Assembly: GCA_024743115.1 (NCBI GenBank)
Contig: JANSXC010000003.1
Coordinates: 62,001-126,000 of the forward strand
Direction of reading: 5' to 3'
Length of the DNA: 64,000 nt
Origin: a bacterium
GTDB taxonomy: Bacteria > Planctomycetota > UBA1135 > UBA2386
Below, one piece after another: positions 55,668 to 64,000 of the stretch (the first letter of the stretch is position 1; each line of letters starts with the position of its first letter). The position numbers were made by a program, and so were the translations under genes. The notes under the pieces are model-generated. The model ran no database searches. It saw nothing but the letters and a program-made list of their open reading frames with translations, and was not told where the DNA came from.

Positions 55668-56408
55668 GTGACGAGCTACAGCGAAGGAACCCTTATCCGC
55701 GGCCTGTCGTTCCTGGCCGAGAAACAGGCGGCGATCTCGAACAACCTCGCCAACGTCGACACGTCGAGCTTCAAGCGGCGCATTGCCGTGGCACAGGAGA
55801 CTGTCAACAACTTCCAGTCGATGCTCGACGGTCAGATGCCCTCGATCGCGTTCCGCGAGCAGTCGGACTTCGGCCGCGGCATCCTGCGCGAGACCGGCAA
55901 CCGATTCGACGTCGCGGTCGACGGCGACCACTGGCTCGAGGTCCAGAACGCCAACGGCAAGAACTACTACACGCGCAACGGTCAGCTGCAGGTCGCCAAC
56001 AACGGCGATCTCGTGACCCGCGACGGCCTCAAGGTGCTCGACTCCGGCGGCAACGCCATCAACGTCGGCCAAGGCAGCTCGGCGCCGACCGACATCGTCA
56101 TCTCGCCCAACGGCACGGTTCAGGATCCTGGCACGGGTCAGTCCTGGGGACCGCTCTCGATGAAGAAGCTGGACAACCCGGCCGCGCTGCAGCCTGTCGG
56201 CCGCGGGCTCTACAACGACCCGACCCGCCAGGAGGGTCAACAGGTCGGCGACGGTCTGCGCCAGGGCTTCCTCGAAGGCAGCAACGTCGACTCGCTGCAG
56301 GAACTCGTCGCGATGATCACGGTCCAGCGCAGCTTCACGGCGACGCAGAAGGCGCTGAACGCCGCGAGTCGCCTGCAGGAAAACATCATCTCGAACGTGC
56401 TGAGGTAG
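55668..56408 (+). CDS. flgF: Flagellar basal-body rod protein FlgF-like
   Basis: GTG 55668 follows the flgE stop after two bases. The 246-residue protein has the N-terminal axial motif SFLAEKQAAISNNLANVDTSSFKRR, the central FDVAVDGDHWLEVQNANGKNYYTRNGQLQ, and the C-terminal GFLEGSNVDSLQELVAMITVQRSFTATQKALNAASRLQENI. It is the first of two proximal or distal rod proteins and precedes FlgG as in most flagellar operons, hence FlgF; the FlgF/FlgG split is by order and length. Confidence 0.88.
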   Translation: MTSYSEGTLIRGLSFLAEKQAAISNNLANVDTSSFKRRIAVAQETVNNFQSMLDGQMPSIAFREQSDFGRGILRETGNRFDVAVDGDHWLEVQNANGKNYYTRNGQLQVANNGDLVTRDGLKVLDSGGNAINVGQGSSAPTDIVISPNGTVQDPGTGQSWGPLSMKKLDNPAALQPVGRGLYNDPTRQEGQQVGDGLRQGFLEGSNVDSLQELVAMITVQRSFTATQKALNAASRLQENIISNVLR

Positions 56409-56410
56409 TC

Positions 56411-57205
56411 ATGCTCAAGAGTCTCTACACCACCGCCACGGGCATGAAGGCCCAGCAGACCATGGTCGACATGATCGCGAACAACATCGCGAACGTGAAC
56501 ACGGCCGGTTTCAAGAAGTCGCAGGCCTCGTTCGAGGATCTGTTCTACGTCACGCTGCAGTCGCCCGGCCTGGCGCGCGGCGCCGGCGATTCCCCGGCAC
56601 CGATCGGCACGCAGGTCGGCTCCGGCACGCGACTCAACGGCACGACGAAGGTCTTCACGACGGGCACCCTCGAGATCACCGAGCGCTCGCTCGACGTCGC
56701 GATCGACGGCGACGGGTTCTTCGCGGTCACGCTGCCCGACGGCTCGACCGGCTACACGCGCGACGGTGGCTTCCACCTGAACGCCGACGGCAAACTCGTA
56801 TCCGGCTCAGGCAACGTCCTGCTGCCGGAGATCACGGTGCCGTCCGACCTGCTCGAGATCTCGATCGATCCGACCGGGCTGGTCAGCGGCCGCACGGCCG
56901 GCAGCCCTGATACCGCGACGGTCTTCGGCCAGCTCACGCTGCACCGCTTCATCAATCCATCGGGCATGCTCGCGGTCGGCGCCAACATCGTGCGCCCGAC
57001 CGAAGCCTCGGGTGCACCGATCACCGGCCAACCCGGCCTGACGGGCCTGGGCTTGCTCAAGCAAGGCTTCGTCGAGCGCTCGAACGTCCAGATCGTCAAC
57101 GAGCTCGTCAATCTCATCGTCGCGCAACGCGCCTACGAGGTGAACAGCCGCGCGATCCAGGCCAGCGACCAGATGCTGTCCACGGCGACGAACATCGTCA
57201 GGTAA
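56411..57205 (+). CDS. flgG: Flagellar distal rod protein FlgG
   Basis: The 264-residue protein begins MLKSLYTTATGMKAQQTMVDMIANNIANVNTAGFKKSQASFEDL, typical of FlgG, and ends VERSNVQIVNELVNLIVAQRAYEVNSRAIQASDQMLSTATNIV. GDGFFAVTLPDGSTGYTRDGGFHLNADGKLV is the conserved central segment. Length fits the usual 260. It forms the distal rod that crosses the P and L rings. Confidence 0.95.
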   Translation: MLKSLYTTATGMKAQQTMVDMIANNIANVNTAGFKKSQASFEDLFYVTLQSPGLARGAGDSPAPIGTQVGSGTRLNGTTKVFTTGTLEITERSLDVAIDGDGFFAVTLPDGSTGYTRDGGFHLNADGKLVSGSGNVLLPEITVPSDLLEISIDPTGLVSGRTAGSPDTATVFGQLTLHRFINPSGMLAVGANIVRPTEASGAPITGQPGLTGLGLLKQGFVERSNVQIVNELVNLIVAQRAYEVNSRAIQASDQMLSTATNIVR

Positions 57206-57233
57206 CGGCACGACAACCAGGAGAGGAGAGAAG

Positions 57234-58238
57234 ATGAAACTCATCACGATGGCATTCTGCTTCGCCGCCATGTTCGGCGGCGAACACGGCGGCGGCGAGA
57301 CCGGCAACGGCGGCGACGACAAGAACAAGAAGAAGGCGACGCTCGACGTCCGTGTCCGCGTCGGCGCCACGGCCCGCGGCACGGACGTGACCGTCGCAGA
57401 GCTCTGCGAGATCACGCCGATCACCCGCGATTCGCTCGAACTCGGCAAGCTCGTGTTCTCGCCGGCGCCGATCGGCGGACGCGCCCGCACCGTAACCCGC
57501 ACAGAGATCGTCCAGACCATCGCGGCCGCGGGCCACGACGTCAGCCGCTACACGTTCTCCGGCCCGACCGAGATCGTCGTTCAGCCCGTGCTGCTCGAGG
57601 TCCCGCACGACGAGATGCTCGAAGTCGCGACAGCCACGCTGCAGGCGCTGCTCGCGGTCGAAGGTGGCGACGTCGAGATCGAGACGCCGTCGCGCCTGCG
57701 CCGCGTGCAGACGCCCCCCGGGCGCAACGACCGCCGCCTGGAGGCCCGCGTTCGCGGCGGCCGAACGGGTCCCACGTCTGCGGTCGTCGACATCAATGTC
57801 ATCATCGACGGCAAACCCGGCAAGCGTATCCCGGTGCAGTTCAAGCTGCAGCGCTACCACATGCTGCTCAAGACCGCAGGGGTGATCCGCAAGGGCACGC
57901 TACTCGGGCCGCAGAACCTGCGGATCAGCCGCGAGCCGATCGCGCAGTCGACCGGCCTCTACCTCACGCAGTTCGACGAGGTCCACGGCATGATCGCCGC
58001 GCGCAACCTGCAGGCGAACTCACGCATCACGCTGGGCGACACCGCGCCGCCCGCGGTCGTCCGGAAAGGTGAGATCGTGACGATCGTGCTCACCCAGGGC
58101 CGCGTGAAGGTCACGGCCAAGGCAATCGCCAACCACGACGCCCCGATGGCCGGCCGCATCACGCTCACCAACATGCGCTCGCGCGGCACGCTGTCGGGCG
58201 TCGTCGCAGCGCCGGGCCTCGTCGTCATCCAAAACTGA
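57234..58238 (+). CDS. flgA: Flagellar P-ring assembly chaperone FlgA
   Basis: The 334-residue protein has a hydrophobic N-terminus followed by a Gly/Lys-rich stretch, and a C-terminal SAF-type domain: GVIRKGTLLGPQNLRISREP .. GMIAARNLQANSRITLGDTAPPAVVRKGEIVTIVLTQGRVKVTAKAIA .. GRITLTNMRSRGTLSGVVAAPGLVVI. This is the FlgA C-terminal region. It is longer than typical FlgA by about 100 N-terminal residues. It works in the periplasm as chaperone for FlgI. Its position before flgH and flgI supports the assignment. Confidence 0.88.
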   Translation: MKLITMAFCFAAMFGGEHGGGETGNGGDDKNKKKATLDVRVRVGATARGTDVTVAELCEITPITRDSLELGKLVFSPAPIGGRARTVTRTEIVQTIAAAGHDVSRYTFSGPTEIVVQPVLLEVPHDEMLEVATATLQALLAVEGGDVEIETPSRLRRVQTPPGRNDRRLEARVRGGRTGPTSAVVDINVIIDGKPGKRIPVQFKLQRYHMLLKTAGVIRKGTLLGPQNLRISREPIAQSTGLYLTQFDEVHGMIAARNLQANSRITLGDTAPPAVVRKGEIVTIVLTQGRVKVTAKAIANHDAPMAGRITLTNMRSRGTLSGVVAAPGLVVIQN

Positions 58239-58249
58239 GGACCAAGACC

Positions 58250-58876
58250 ATGAACACCCGTTCCATCCGAATCCTCGCGGCCACGGCCCTGGCGCTGGCG
58301 GCCGCCACTGAGCTCTGCGCCCAGAACCCCTACGTCCGTGCCGGAGTCTCGATCTCGATCGCCTCCGACCCGCGCGCGCGGGCCATCGGCGACATCCTGA
58401 CCGTCACCATCCAGGAGCAGACGAGCGTTCAGAACGAAGAGAAGGTCGAGCGTCGCAACGACACCTCGTTGGCCGCGCGCCTGGAATCCTTCTCGCTCAG
58501 CGACAAGACGTTCAAGGGCAGCACGCTGCCACGCATCGACATCCGCAAGGAGTCCGACTTCCAGGGCGAAGCCCGCCAGAACTCGGGGTCGAACGTGCGC
58601 GCGAGCGTCGCGGTCGTCGTGATCGACGTGCAGCCGAACGGCAACCTCGTGATCGCCGGTGCACGCCAGGTCACCGTCAACGACGAGACCCGAACCCTGA
58701 AGATCAGCGGCATCGTGCGGCAACTCGATGTGACGCCGGACAACACGGTCGGCAGCGCCCAGGTCGCCGAAGCGCGGATCGCGATCCTCGGTGATGGTGG
58801 CAACACCCGACAGGTCACCCGTGGCCCCGTAGGGCAGATGTTCGACACCCTGATGTGGGTCGTCTGGCCGTTCTAG
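58250..58876 (+). CDS. flgH: Flagellar L-ring protein FlgH
   Basis: The 208-residue protein has a signal (ALALAAATELCAQNP) and the FlgH core: DPRARAIGDILTVTIQEQTSVQNEEKV .. FQGEARQNSGSNVRASVAVVVIDVQPNGNLVIAGARQVTVNDETRTLKISGIVR. The cleavage region contains ELC rather than a canonical lipobox, so lipid attachment, usual in FlgH, is uncertain. It builds the bushing in the outer membrane, direct evidence of a diderm envelope. Confidence 0.94.
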   Translation: MNTRSIRILAATALALAAATELCAQNPYVRAGVSISIASDPRARAIGDILTVTIQEQTSVQNEEKVERRNDTSLAARLESFSLSDKTFKGSTLPRIDIRKESDFQGEARQNSGSNVRASVAVVVIDVQPNGNLVIAGARQVTVNDETRTLKISGIVRQLDVTPDNTVGSAQVAEARIAILGDGGNTRQVTRGPVGQMFDTLMWVVWPF

Positions 58877-58901
58877 AAGCCTGGACACGAGGAGAATCAC
58901 G

Positions 58902-60125
58902 ATGCGACTCACGCTCTCGAAGCTGCTAACGACCGCGATCCTGGCCACGGCTGCCCACGCGCAAAACCCGCAACCGGGGGCGCTCGCTCCTGCGAACCCA
59001 CAGCAGCCGAATCCCGTCGCCGGCCCGACGGTGACCCCGATCCAGCCGGTGGTGCTCAACGGTCTCGGCGAGACCGTGCTGTCGCCGCGAATCCGCAACA
59101 TCACGCAGGTCCACAATTCGATGCCGCACAAGCTCGTCGGCATCGGCATCGTCGCGGGCCTTGCCAAGACCGGGTCGAGTGACCGCGGCACCCGCCAGGC
59201 GATCCTCAACGTCGCCCGACAGCTCGGCCTCAACCTGACCATCGCCGACGTCGTCGGCGGCACGACGACGATCGTCACGCTCACCTGCGACCTGCCGCCG
59301 TTCGCGAAGGAAGGTCAGCCGCTCGATGTGAAGTGCGAGGTCATGACGGACGCCGAGTCCCTGCGCGGTGGCGAACTGCTCCGCGCCGAGCTGCGTGGCG
59401 TCGACGGCAAGACCTACGTCGTCGCGAGCGGCCCCGTGCTCGTATCCGGCTACGTCGCCGGCGGCGCCAACGCACAGATCAAGAAGAACCCCGCCGCGAC
59501 CGGTTGGGTCCAGAACGGCGGCCTCGTGATCCGCGAGGAACCATCATCGTTCTACAGCGAGTCGGGCGCCCTCGAGCTCCGCCTCCTGAACCCGAGTCCG
59601 TTCAATGCGGCATCGGTCGCCGACGGCATCAAGACGGCCCTCACAGGCTCGCCCGCGAAAGTCTCGCCGGTCGACTCCGCACTCGTTCGCATCGAGCTGC
59701 CGGAGGCCGATCGCACGAGCGAGAACGCAATCAAGATCCTCAACTACATCGGCGACGTGCGCGTGCCAGTGGTCAACCCGGCCAAGGTCACGATCGACCA
59801 GACGAGCGGCACGGTCCTCGCCGGCGAAGGCGTGCTCATCAGCCCGTGCGTAGTCGGCCTCAGCGAACTGACGATCTCGATCGTCGAAGACGAGGCCGTC
59901 TCGCAGCCGAACCCGCTCTCGCAGGGCGAAACGGCACGCCTCGGCGCGACGCGCGTCGAGGTCAGCGAACAGAACAAGGCTCTCAAGAAGGTCGGCGGCG
60001 GCGCCACCGTCGCGGATCTGCTCCAGAACCTCGAGAAGATCGGCCTCACGCCAGCCCAGCTCGTCTCGGTGTTTCAGGCGCTCGATCAGGGCGGCTTCCT
60101 GCACGCCCGCATGGAGGTCCGCTGA
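58902..60125 (+). CDS. flgI: Flagellar P-ring protein FlgI
   Basis: The 407-residue protein has a signal peptide (AAHAQNP) and the FlgI core: PHKLVGIGIVAGLAKTGSSDRGTRQAILNVARQLGL .. NLTIADVVGGTTTIVTLTCDLPPFAKEGQPLDVKCEVMTDAESLRGGELL. The C-terminal GGGATVADLLQNLEKIGLTPAQLVSVFQALDQGGFLHA is equally conserved. It forms the periplasmic P ring around the rod. The stop overlaps the next ATG by one base (TGATG). Confidence 0.95.
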   Translation: MRLTLSKLLTTAILATAAHAQNPQPGALAPANPQQPNPVAGPTVTPIQPVVLNGLGETVLSPRIRNITQVHNSMPHKLVGIGIVAGLAKTGSSDRGTRQAILNVARQLGLNLTIADVVGGTTTIVTLTCDLPPFAKEGQPLDVKCEVMTDAESLRGGELLRAELRGVDGKTYVVASGPVLVSGYVAGGANAQIKKNPAATGWVQNGGLVIREEPSSFYSESGALELRLLNPSPFNAASVADGIKTALTGSPAKVSPVDSALVRIELPEADRTSENAIKILNYIGDVRVPVVNPAKVTIDQTSGTVLAGEGVLISPCVVGLSELTISIVEDEAVSQPNPLSQGETARLGATRVEVSEQNKALKKVGGGATVADLLQNLEKIGLTPAQLVSVFQALDQGGFLHARMEVR

Positions 60126-60529
60126 TGAACACCCTGCAAACAATCGGTGCAGCGACTGCGGCGAGCGCGACCCAGGTCGCGCGCCAGGAGGCCGAGCAGG
60201 CGGCGGAACAGTTCGAGGCGATCCTCGTCCGGCAACTCGTAGGCAGTCTGCGCGAGAGCTCGTCGATCGGCGACGAGGGCGGCATGTTCGGCAGCGGCAC
60301 GGGTTCGGACACCTACTCGGACTGGTTCGATCAGCACCTCGCCGACCACATCGGCGGGAGCCGTCAGCTCGGCGTCAAGGACGCGATCCTCGCCGACATC
60401 GAGCGCGCGGGGCAACTCGAGCGCAATGACGACGTCGCACACAGCACCCTCGCGGCGCAGAAAGCCGCAGACCGTTCCCACCTGGTCGCTCTCGCGGCCG
60501 CTCGCGGAGGCATCGATGTCACTCGTTGA
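60125..60529 (+). CDS. flgJ: Rod-binding protein FlgJ, N-terminal domain only
   Basis: ATG 60125 gives 134 residues. The rod-cap pattern AEQAAEQFEAILVRQLVGSLRESS, then SDTYSDWFDQHLADHIGGSRQLGVKDAIL is intact. The peptidoglycan hydrolase domain of enteric FlgJ is absent, as in many bacteria with single-domain FlgJ. A separate muramidase would be needed and is not in the window. It overlaps flgI and flgN. Confidence 0.85.
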   Translation: MNTLQTIGAATAASATQVARQEAEQAAEQFEAILVRQLVGSLRESSSIGDEGGMFGSGTGSDTYSDWFDQHLADHIGGSRQLGVKDAILADIERAGQLERNDDVAHSTLAAQKAADRSHLVALAAARGGIDVTR

Positions 60530-61046
60530 GCTCGCCAGTGCGTTACAGCGCTCGTTCGACACGAGTCACGGTCTGCTCTCGCGCCTGATCCAGGGCCTGC
60601 GCGAACGGCGCTCGGCTTGGGTTTCGGCCCGGCCCGACACGATCGCGCCGTCGGCCGACCTCGAGTCGATCGCCGCGGAGCTTCACGCCGAGGACGAGGT
60701 GCGCCGCGAGCTGATGGCGGAACTGCAGCAGCAGCTGCCGGCAGTCACCGGCGTCGCGTCGACCGATGCGCGCGTCAACGTCAGTCGCATCGCCGCAGCG
60801 ATTCCGCGCGCTGCCGGCGCCAATCTTCGCGAAGCCGCGGACGCGGCGACCCACGCCGCGAGCGCCGTGCGCCGCGAACTCGCGCTCGGCCGACGACTGC
60901 TCGGCTTCGCCCAACGCGCTCACGACGGCCTCATGGCCGACCTCGCGAGCACACCCGCCACGAGCCAACCGCGCGGCTACGACCGTTCGGCGCAGGCTCG
61001 TTCCCAGCGTCCGGTCGGCGCCAGGCTGATCGACGGCAAGATGTAG
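60516..61046 (+). CDS. flgN: FlgN-like export chaperone
   Basis: The 176-residue protein from ATG 60516 overlaps flgJ by 14 bases. It is helical, beginning SLVELASALQRSFDTSHGLLSRLIQGLRERRSAWV, and the C-terminal helix and tail carry a Ser/Arg-rich end as in FlgN. FlgN is the cytoplasmic chaperone of FlgK and FlgL, and those two genes follow immediately. The family call leans on position as much as sequence. Confidence 0.75.
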   Translation: MSLVELASALQRSFDTSHGLLSRLIQGLRERRSAWVSARPDTIAPSADLESIAAELHAEDEVRRELMAELQQQLPAVTGVASTDARVNVSRIAAAIPRAAGANLREAADAATHAASAVRRELALGRRLLGFAQRAHDGLMADLASTPATSQPRGYDRSAQARSQRPVGARLIDGKM

Positions 61047-61058
61047 GAGGAAGAGATC

Positions 61059-63419
61059 ATGGGACTCGGCTTCGGATTCGGTTCGGGACTGCGCGCGCTC
61101 ACTGCCGCGCGGCTCGGGATGCAGGTGGCGGGGAACAACATCGCCAACGCCAACACGATCGGCTACTCGCGCCAGCGCGTCGAACTCAGTGCCGCGCTGC
61201 CCTATCAGACGGGCCGCGGGTTCCAGGTCGGCAGCGGCGTCGAGGTCGGCGGCGTCTTCAGTGTCGTCGACCGGGGGCTCGAACGCCGCATGCAACTGCA
61301 GCTGGGCCTCGTCGCCTCCGCGCGAGTCGACCAACTGCGATTCAACGAGATCGAGGGCATCCTCGCGGAGCCCGACGGCGGCCTGTCGGAAACGCTGCAG
61401 GGACTCTTCGGCTCGATCGCGAGTCTGCAGAGCGATCCCGCCGACCGCGCCTTGCGCGGCGGGGTCGTGCAGGCCGGCGCGCAGCTGAGCCAGGACTTCC
61501 GACTCATCGCGGATCGCTTCTCCGAGCTGTCGAGCAGCACGTTCGGTGAGGTGCGGGGGCTGGTTCGCGAAGTGAACCAGCGGGCCCGCTCGATCGCCGA
61601 CCTCAACCAGCAGATCGTTTCGATCGAGGCCAACGGTTCCGTCGCGAACGACCTGCGCGACGCCCGCGCCCAGCACATCCGCGAGATCAGCGCAATGATG
61701 GACACCCGCGCGCTCGAGCGCAGCAGCGGCAGCATCGATCTGCTCGTCGGGGGCCATCTGATCGTAGCCGGTGGAGAATCTTCCGAACTCCAGGTCGGCA
61801 AGGGCGCGGACGGCCTGACCCGCGTGACGGCCGGCAACTCGGCCGCGCCCACGACGATTCGCGAGGGCCAGATCGCGGCGCTCCTGCGTCAGGAGGCCGC
61901 GGGCCTGCCCGGGCAGATGGATCGCATCGATCACCTGGCACGCCAGACGATTCTCGAGTTCAACCGCCTGCACTCGACCGGCATGCCGCGCTCCGGTCCG
62001 TTCCGGTCGCTGACGTCGGCCTACGGCACCGCGGACGCGAATGGCAACAACACGTTCGGCGACGAACTGCTGTCGCAGGCCGGGCTCGAGTTCGACGTGC
62101 AACGCGGCGACCTCTACGTCAACGTGTCCGACCTGACGACGGGCGGGATGGAACGCACGCGCATCCCCATCGATCCGCAGGCCTCCACGCTCCAGGACGT
62201 CGCCGACTCGATCTCCGCGATCGACCACCTCACGGCGAGCATCGATCCCACCGGCAAGCTGCGCATCGCAGCGGATTCGGGCTACGGCTTCGACTTCTCG
62301 CCGCGGCTCGATCCCAATCCGGACGGGCTGGGCACGTTCGGCGGCACGAACCCGTCCATCGGTAGCAAGACTTCCGGCCCGTTCGACATCTCGGGCCAGT
62401 CGTTCCCCGTGACGTTCACCGTGACGACCGGCACGGCGGCCTCGCCGGTCAACACGACCGTGACCCTGCAGGCGGCAGACTTCACCAGCCCGGCTGCCGC
62501 GACCGCCGACGAACTCGTCGCGGCGATCAACGACGACCTCGGCACCGAGGCCACGGCCCACAACATCGGCGGCCGCCTCGTCCTGCAGAGTTCGCAGGGC
62601 GGGACTGCGTCACAACTGCAACTCACGAACGGCTCCGGCACGGTGCTCTCCGACCTCGCGTTGTCGACGACCGCCGCGACCGGGCGCGACAACGCCCTCG
62701 AGGTCACGATCGAGGGCCGCTACGAGGGCAACGACAACGACAAGTTCACGTTCGTTCCGGCCGGCGACGGCCAGATCGGTAGCACGAACGGGCTCCGGGT
62801 GCAGGTGTTCAACAGCGCCGGCAACCTCGTCACCGAGATCGACGTCGGCGCCGGCTACGAGCCCGGCAAACCGATCTCGATCGGCGACGGGATCGAGGTG
62901 TCGTTCGGACCGGGCACGATCTCCAGCACCGACGGGCAGGCGTTCGAGCTCGACGTGCTCGCCGACAGCGACACGTCCGACCTGCTCGCGGCGATCGGCA
63001 TGAACGCGTTCTTCCTCGGCTCGTCCGCGAGCGACATCGAGGTCGACCCCGAGCTGCTCGCGACCCCAGATCGGCTCTCTGCCGGCGTCGGGACCGCGGA
63101 CGGCGACGCGAGCAATCTCGCGCGAATGATCGGGCTGCGCGACCTCAACATCTCGGACCTCGACTCCAACACGATCGAGGACTTCTACGCGGACATCGTC
63201 GGCGACATCGGCTTCGAAACGGCCGGCGCGACCGAGGCGCTGCAGGCCCAAGAAGCCCTCATGCTCCATCTCGAAGCCGAACGCGAGAGCGTCTCCGGCG
63301 TGAACATCGACGAGGAGATGGTCTCGATGATGCAGTACCAGCAGGCGTATGAGGCAGCCGCACGATTCATCTCCGTGGCACAGGAGATGACGGACACGTT
63401 GATCAATCTCGGGAGGTGA
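61059..63419 (+). CDS. flgK: Flagellar hook-associated protein 1 FlgK
   Basis: The 786-residue protein shows the N-terminal axial motif SGLRALTAARLGMQVAGNNIANANTIGYSRQRVEL, the FlgK-specific RVDQLRFNEIEGILAEPDGGLSETLQGLFGSIASLQSDPADRALRGGVVQ, and the C-terminal SVSGVNIDEEMVSMMQYQQAYEAAARFISVAQEMTDTLINLGR. The variable domain (about residues 330-680) is enlarged, with strand-rich repeats (FPVTFTVTTGTAASPVNTTVTLQAADFTSPAAATADELVAAIND is the clearest, written here only as its ends FPVTFTV and DELVAAIND). It joins hook and filament. Confidence 0.93.
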   Translation: MGLGFGFGSGLRALTAARLGMQVAGNNIANANTIGYSRQRVELSAALPYQTGRGFQVGSGVEVGGVFSVVDRGLERRMQLQLGLVASARVDQLRFNEIEGILAEPDGGLSETLQGLFGSIASLQSDPADRALRGGVVQAGAQLSQDFRLIADRFSELSSSTFGEVRGLVREVNQRARSIADLNQQIVSIEANGSVANDLRDARAQHIREISAMMDTRALERSSGSIDLLVGGHLIVAGGESSELQVGKGADGLTRVTAGNSAAPTTIREGQIAALLRQEAAGLPGQMDRIDHLARQTILEFNRLHSTGMPRSGPFRSLTSAYGTADANGNNTFGDELLSQAGLEFDVQRGDLYVNVSDLTTGGMERTRIPIDPQASTLQDVADSISAIDHLTASIDPTGKLRIAADSGYGFDFSPRLDPNPDGLGTFGGTNPSIGSKTSGPFDISGQSFPVTFTVTTGTAASPVNTTVTLQAADFTSPAAATADELVAAINDDLGTEATAHNIGGRLVLQSSQGGTASQLQLTNGSGTVLSDLALSTTAATGRDNALEVTIEGRYEGNDNDKFTFVPAGDGQIGSTNGLRVQVFNSAGNLVTEIDVGAGYEPGKPISIGDGIEVSFGPGTISSTDGQAFELDVLADSDTSDLLAAIGMNAFFLGSSASDIEVDPELLATPDRLSAGVGTADGDASNLARMIGLRDLNISDLDSNTIEDFYADIVGDIGFETAGATEALQAQEALMLHLEAERESVSGVNIDEEMVSMMQYQQAYEAAARFISVAQEMTDTLINLGR

Positions 63420-63422
63420 CCG

Positions 63423-64000
63423 ATGACGCTACGCATCACACAAGGAATGCTCTACTCGCGCGCGCTCGCCGACGTCCAGCGCGGCCTGCGACGCTACTCC
63501 CAGCTGCAGCAGGAGGTCGCGACGGGCCGGAAGATCAACCGGCCCTCCGATGATCCGGCAGCCGCGCTGCGGATCCTGCCGCTGCGCAGCGATCTGCGCA
63601 ACCTCGACCAGCTCGCGAACAATGCGGCGCTCGCCCGCGAAACGCTCGATACCGGATCCGCTTCGATGGAGGACGCGTCGGCGTTGATGCAGCGCGCGCG
63701 AGAACTCACGACGCAGGCCGCCAACGGCACCCTGAGTGCCGAGGATCGTGCGAGCATCGCGTCGGAGATCGACCAGATGCTCAGCCAGCTCGTGAGCATC
63801 GGCAACAGCCGTCGCGGTGATCGCTACCTCTTCGGCGGCACGGAGAGCAGCATCGCGCCATTCGAACTCGTCGACGGCCCCGGCGGCTCGCGCGTCGTCT
63901 ACCGCGGCAATCACGATATGCTCGAGGTCGAGGTCGCACCCGGCGTGACGACGGCCCTCAACCTGCCCGGGGACGGCATCTTCATGCAGCGCGACCGCGG
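63423..64000 (+). CDS. flgL: Flagellar hook-associated protein 3 FlgL, 5' part only
   Basis: The gene starts at ATG 63423, four bases after flgK, and runs off the window. The 192 visible residues read MTLRITQGMLYSRALADVQ, then QEVATGRKINRPSDDPAAALRILPLRSDL, the flagellin-like N-terminal D0/D1 pattern. LFGGTESSIAPFEL and MLEVEVAPGVTTALNLPGDGIF are typical of FlgL. It is the second hook-filament junction protein. Its stop codon is beyond base 64000. Confidence 0.93.
   Translation, partial: MTLRITQGMLYSRALADVQRGLRRYSQLQQEVATGRKINRPSDDPAAALRILPLRSDLRNLDQLANNAALARETLDTGSASMEDASALMQRARELTTQAANGTLSAEDRASIASEIDQMLSQLVSIGNSRRGDRYLFGGTESSIAPFELVDGPGGSRVVYRGNHDMLEVEVAPGVTTALNLPGDGIFMQRDR

Noticed and set aside
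1..64000. tRNA, rRNA, CRISPR arrays, insertion sequences, prophage or integrase genes
   Set aside because: I looked for cloverleaf ends with CCA-like acceptors, repeated spacers, transposase DDE motifs and terminal inverted repeats while reading and found none that I can support. A dedicated tRNA scan was not possible here.

Overview
This is a 64 kb window of very GC-rich chromosomal DNA with dense, mostly intact housekeeping and envelope genes. I see no rRNA, tRNA, CRISPR array, insertion sequence or phage genes. The cell it suggests is diderm and flagellated: P-ring and L-ring genes (flgA, flgI, flgH), a porin, a UshA-type nucleotidase, many signal-peptide proteins and a diaminopimelate/lysine pathway. 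The many large secreted proteins of unknown function, HEAT-repeat proteins, a VWA protein and the C-terminal domains of the secreted proteins look most like a high-GC planctomycete. That assignment is inference from protein style, not from a marker gene.

Layout. 1-5.6 kb: end of a porin, an eroded FAD oxidoreductase, a DUF1801 protein, and a glycosyltransferase-asparagine synthase pair. 5.7-12.2 kb: secreted and membrane proteins, an SGNH-like hydrolase, and an ECF sigma factor overlapping a gene that joins an anti-sigma-like N-terminus to a beta-propeller. 12.3-14.4 kb: a DsbD-type thiol:disulfide interchange protein whose thioredoxin CxxC is encoded TGA-Gly-Ser-Cys, with the frame continuing in perfect homology; I read this as a selenoprotein. 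14.5-31.4 kb: HEAT proteins, a histidine kinase/response regulator pair, secreted proteins, a HAD-IG 5'-nucleotidase and a TMEM175-type channel. 31.5-41 kb: a 1153-residue GlmS-like protein, a 5'-nucleotidase, a DegT aminotransferase and an Ada/AlkA-Ogt DNA repair pair. 42.5-47.8 kb: a lysine riboswitch followed by dapE-lysC-dapB-dapA-dapD, with each gene overlapping the next. 47.8-51.5 kb: an SLC13 transporter and a HEAT+VWA protein. 51.6-64 kb: flgM facing away from a flagellar rod/hook/ring operon (fliK, flgD, flgE, flgF, flgG, flgA, flgH, flgI, flgJ, flgN, flgK, flgL) that runs off the end.

The regulatory logic is readable in three places. The lysine pathway is under its own end product through an L-box aptamer. 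The hook/ring operon starts behind a sigma-54 motif with exact GG-N10-GC spacing. The divergent flgM gene has a sigma-28 motif (TCAAG, 11-nt spacer, GCCGATGA), so the sigma-28 antagonist appears to be under sigma-28 itself, next to the earlier-class sigma-54 operon.

The strongest candidates for a second look are the selenocysteine DsbD with its SECIS-like hairpin, the lysine riboswitch in an unexpected lineage, the oversized GlmS-like enzyme, and the sigma factor coupled to a membrane-anchored beta-propeller.
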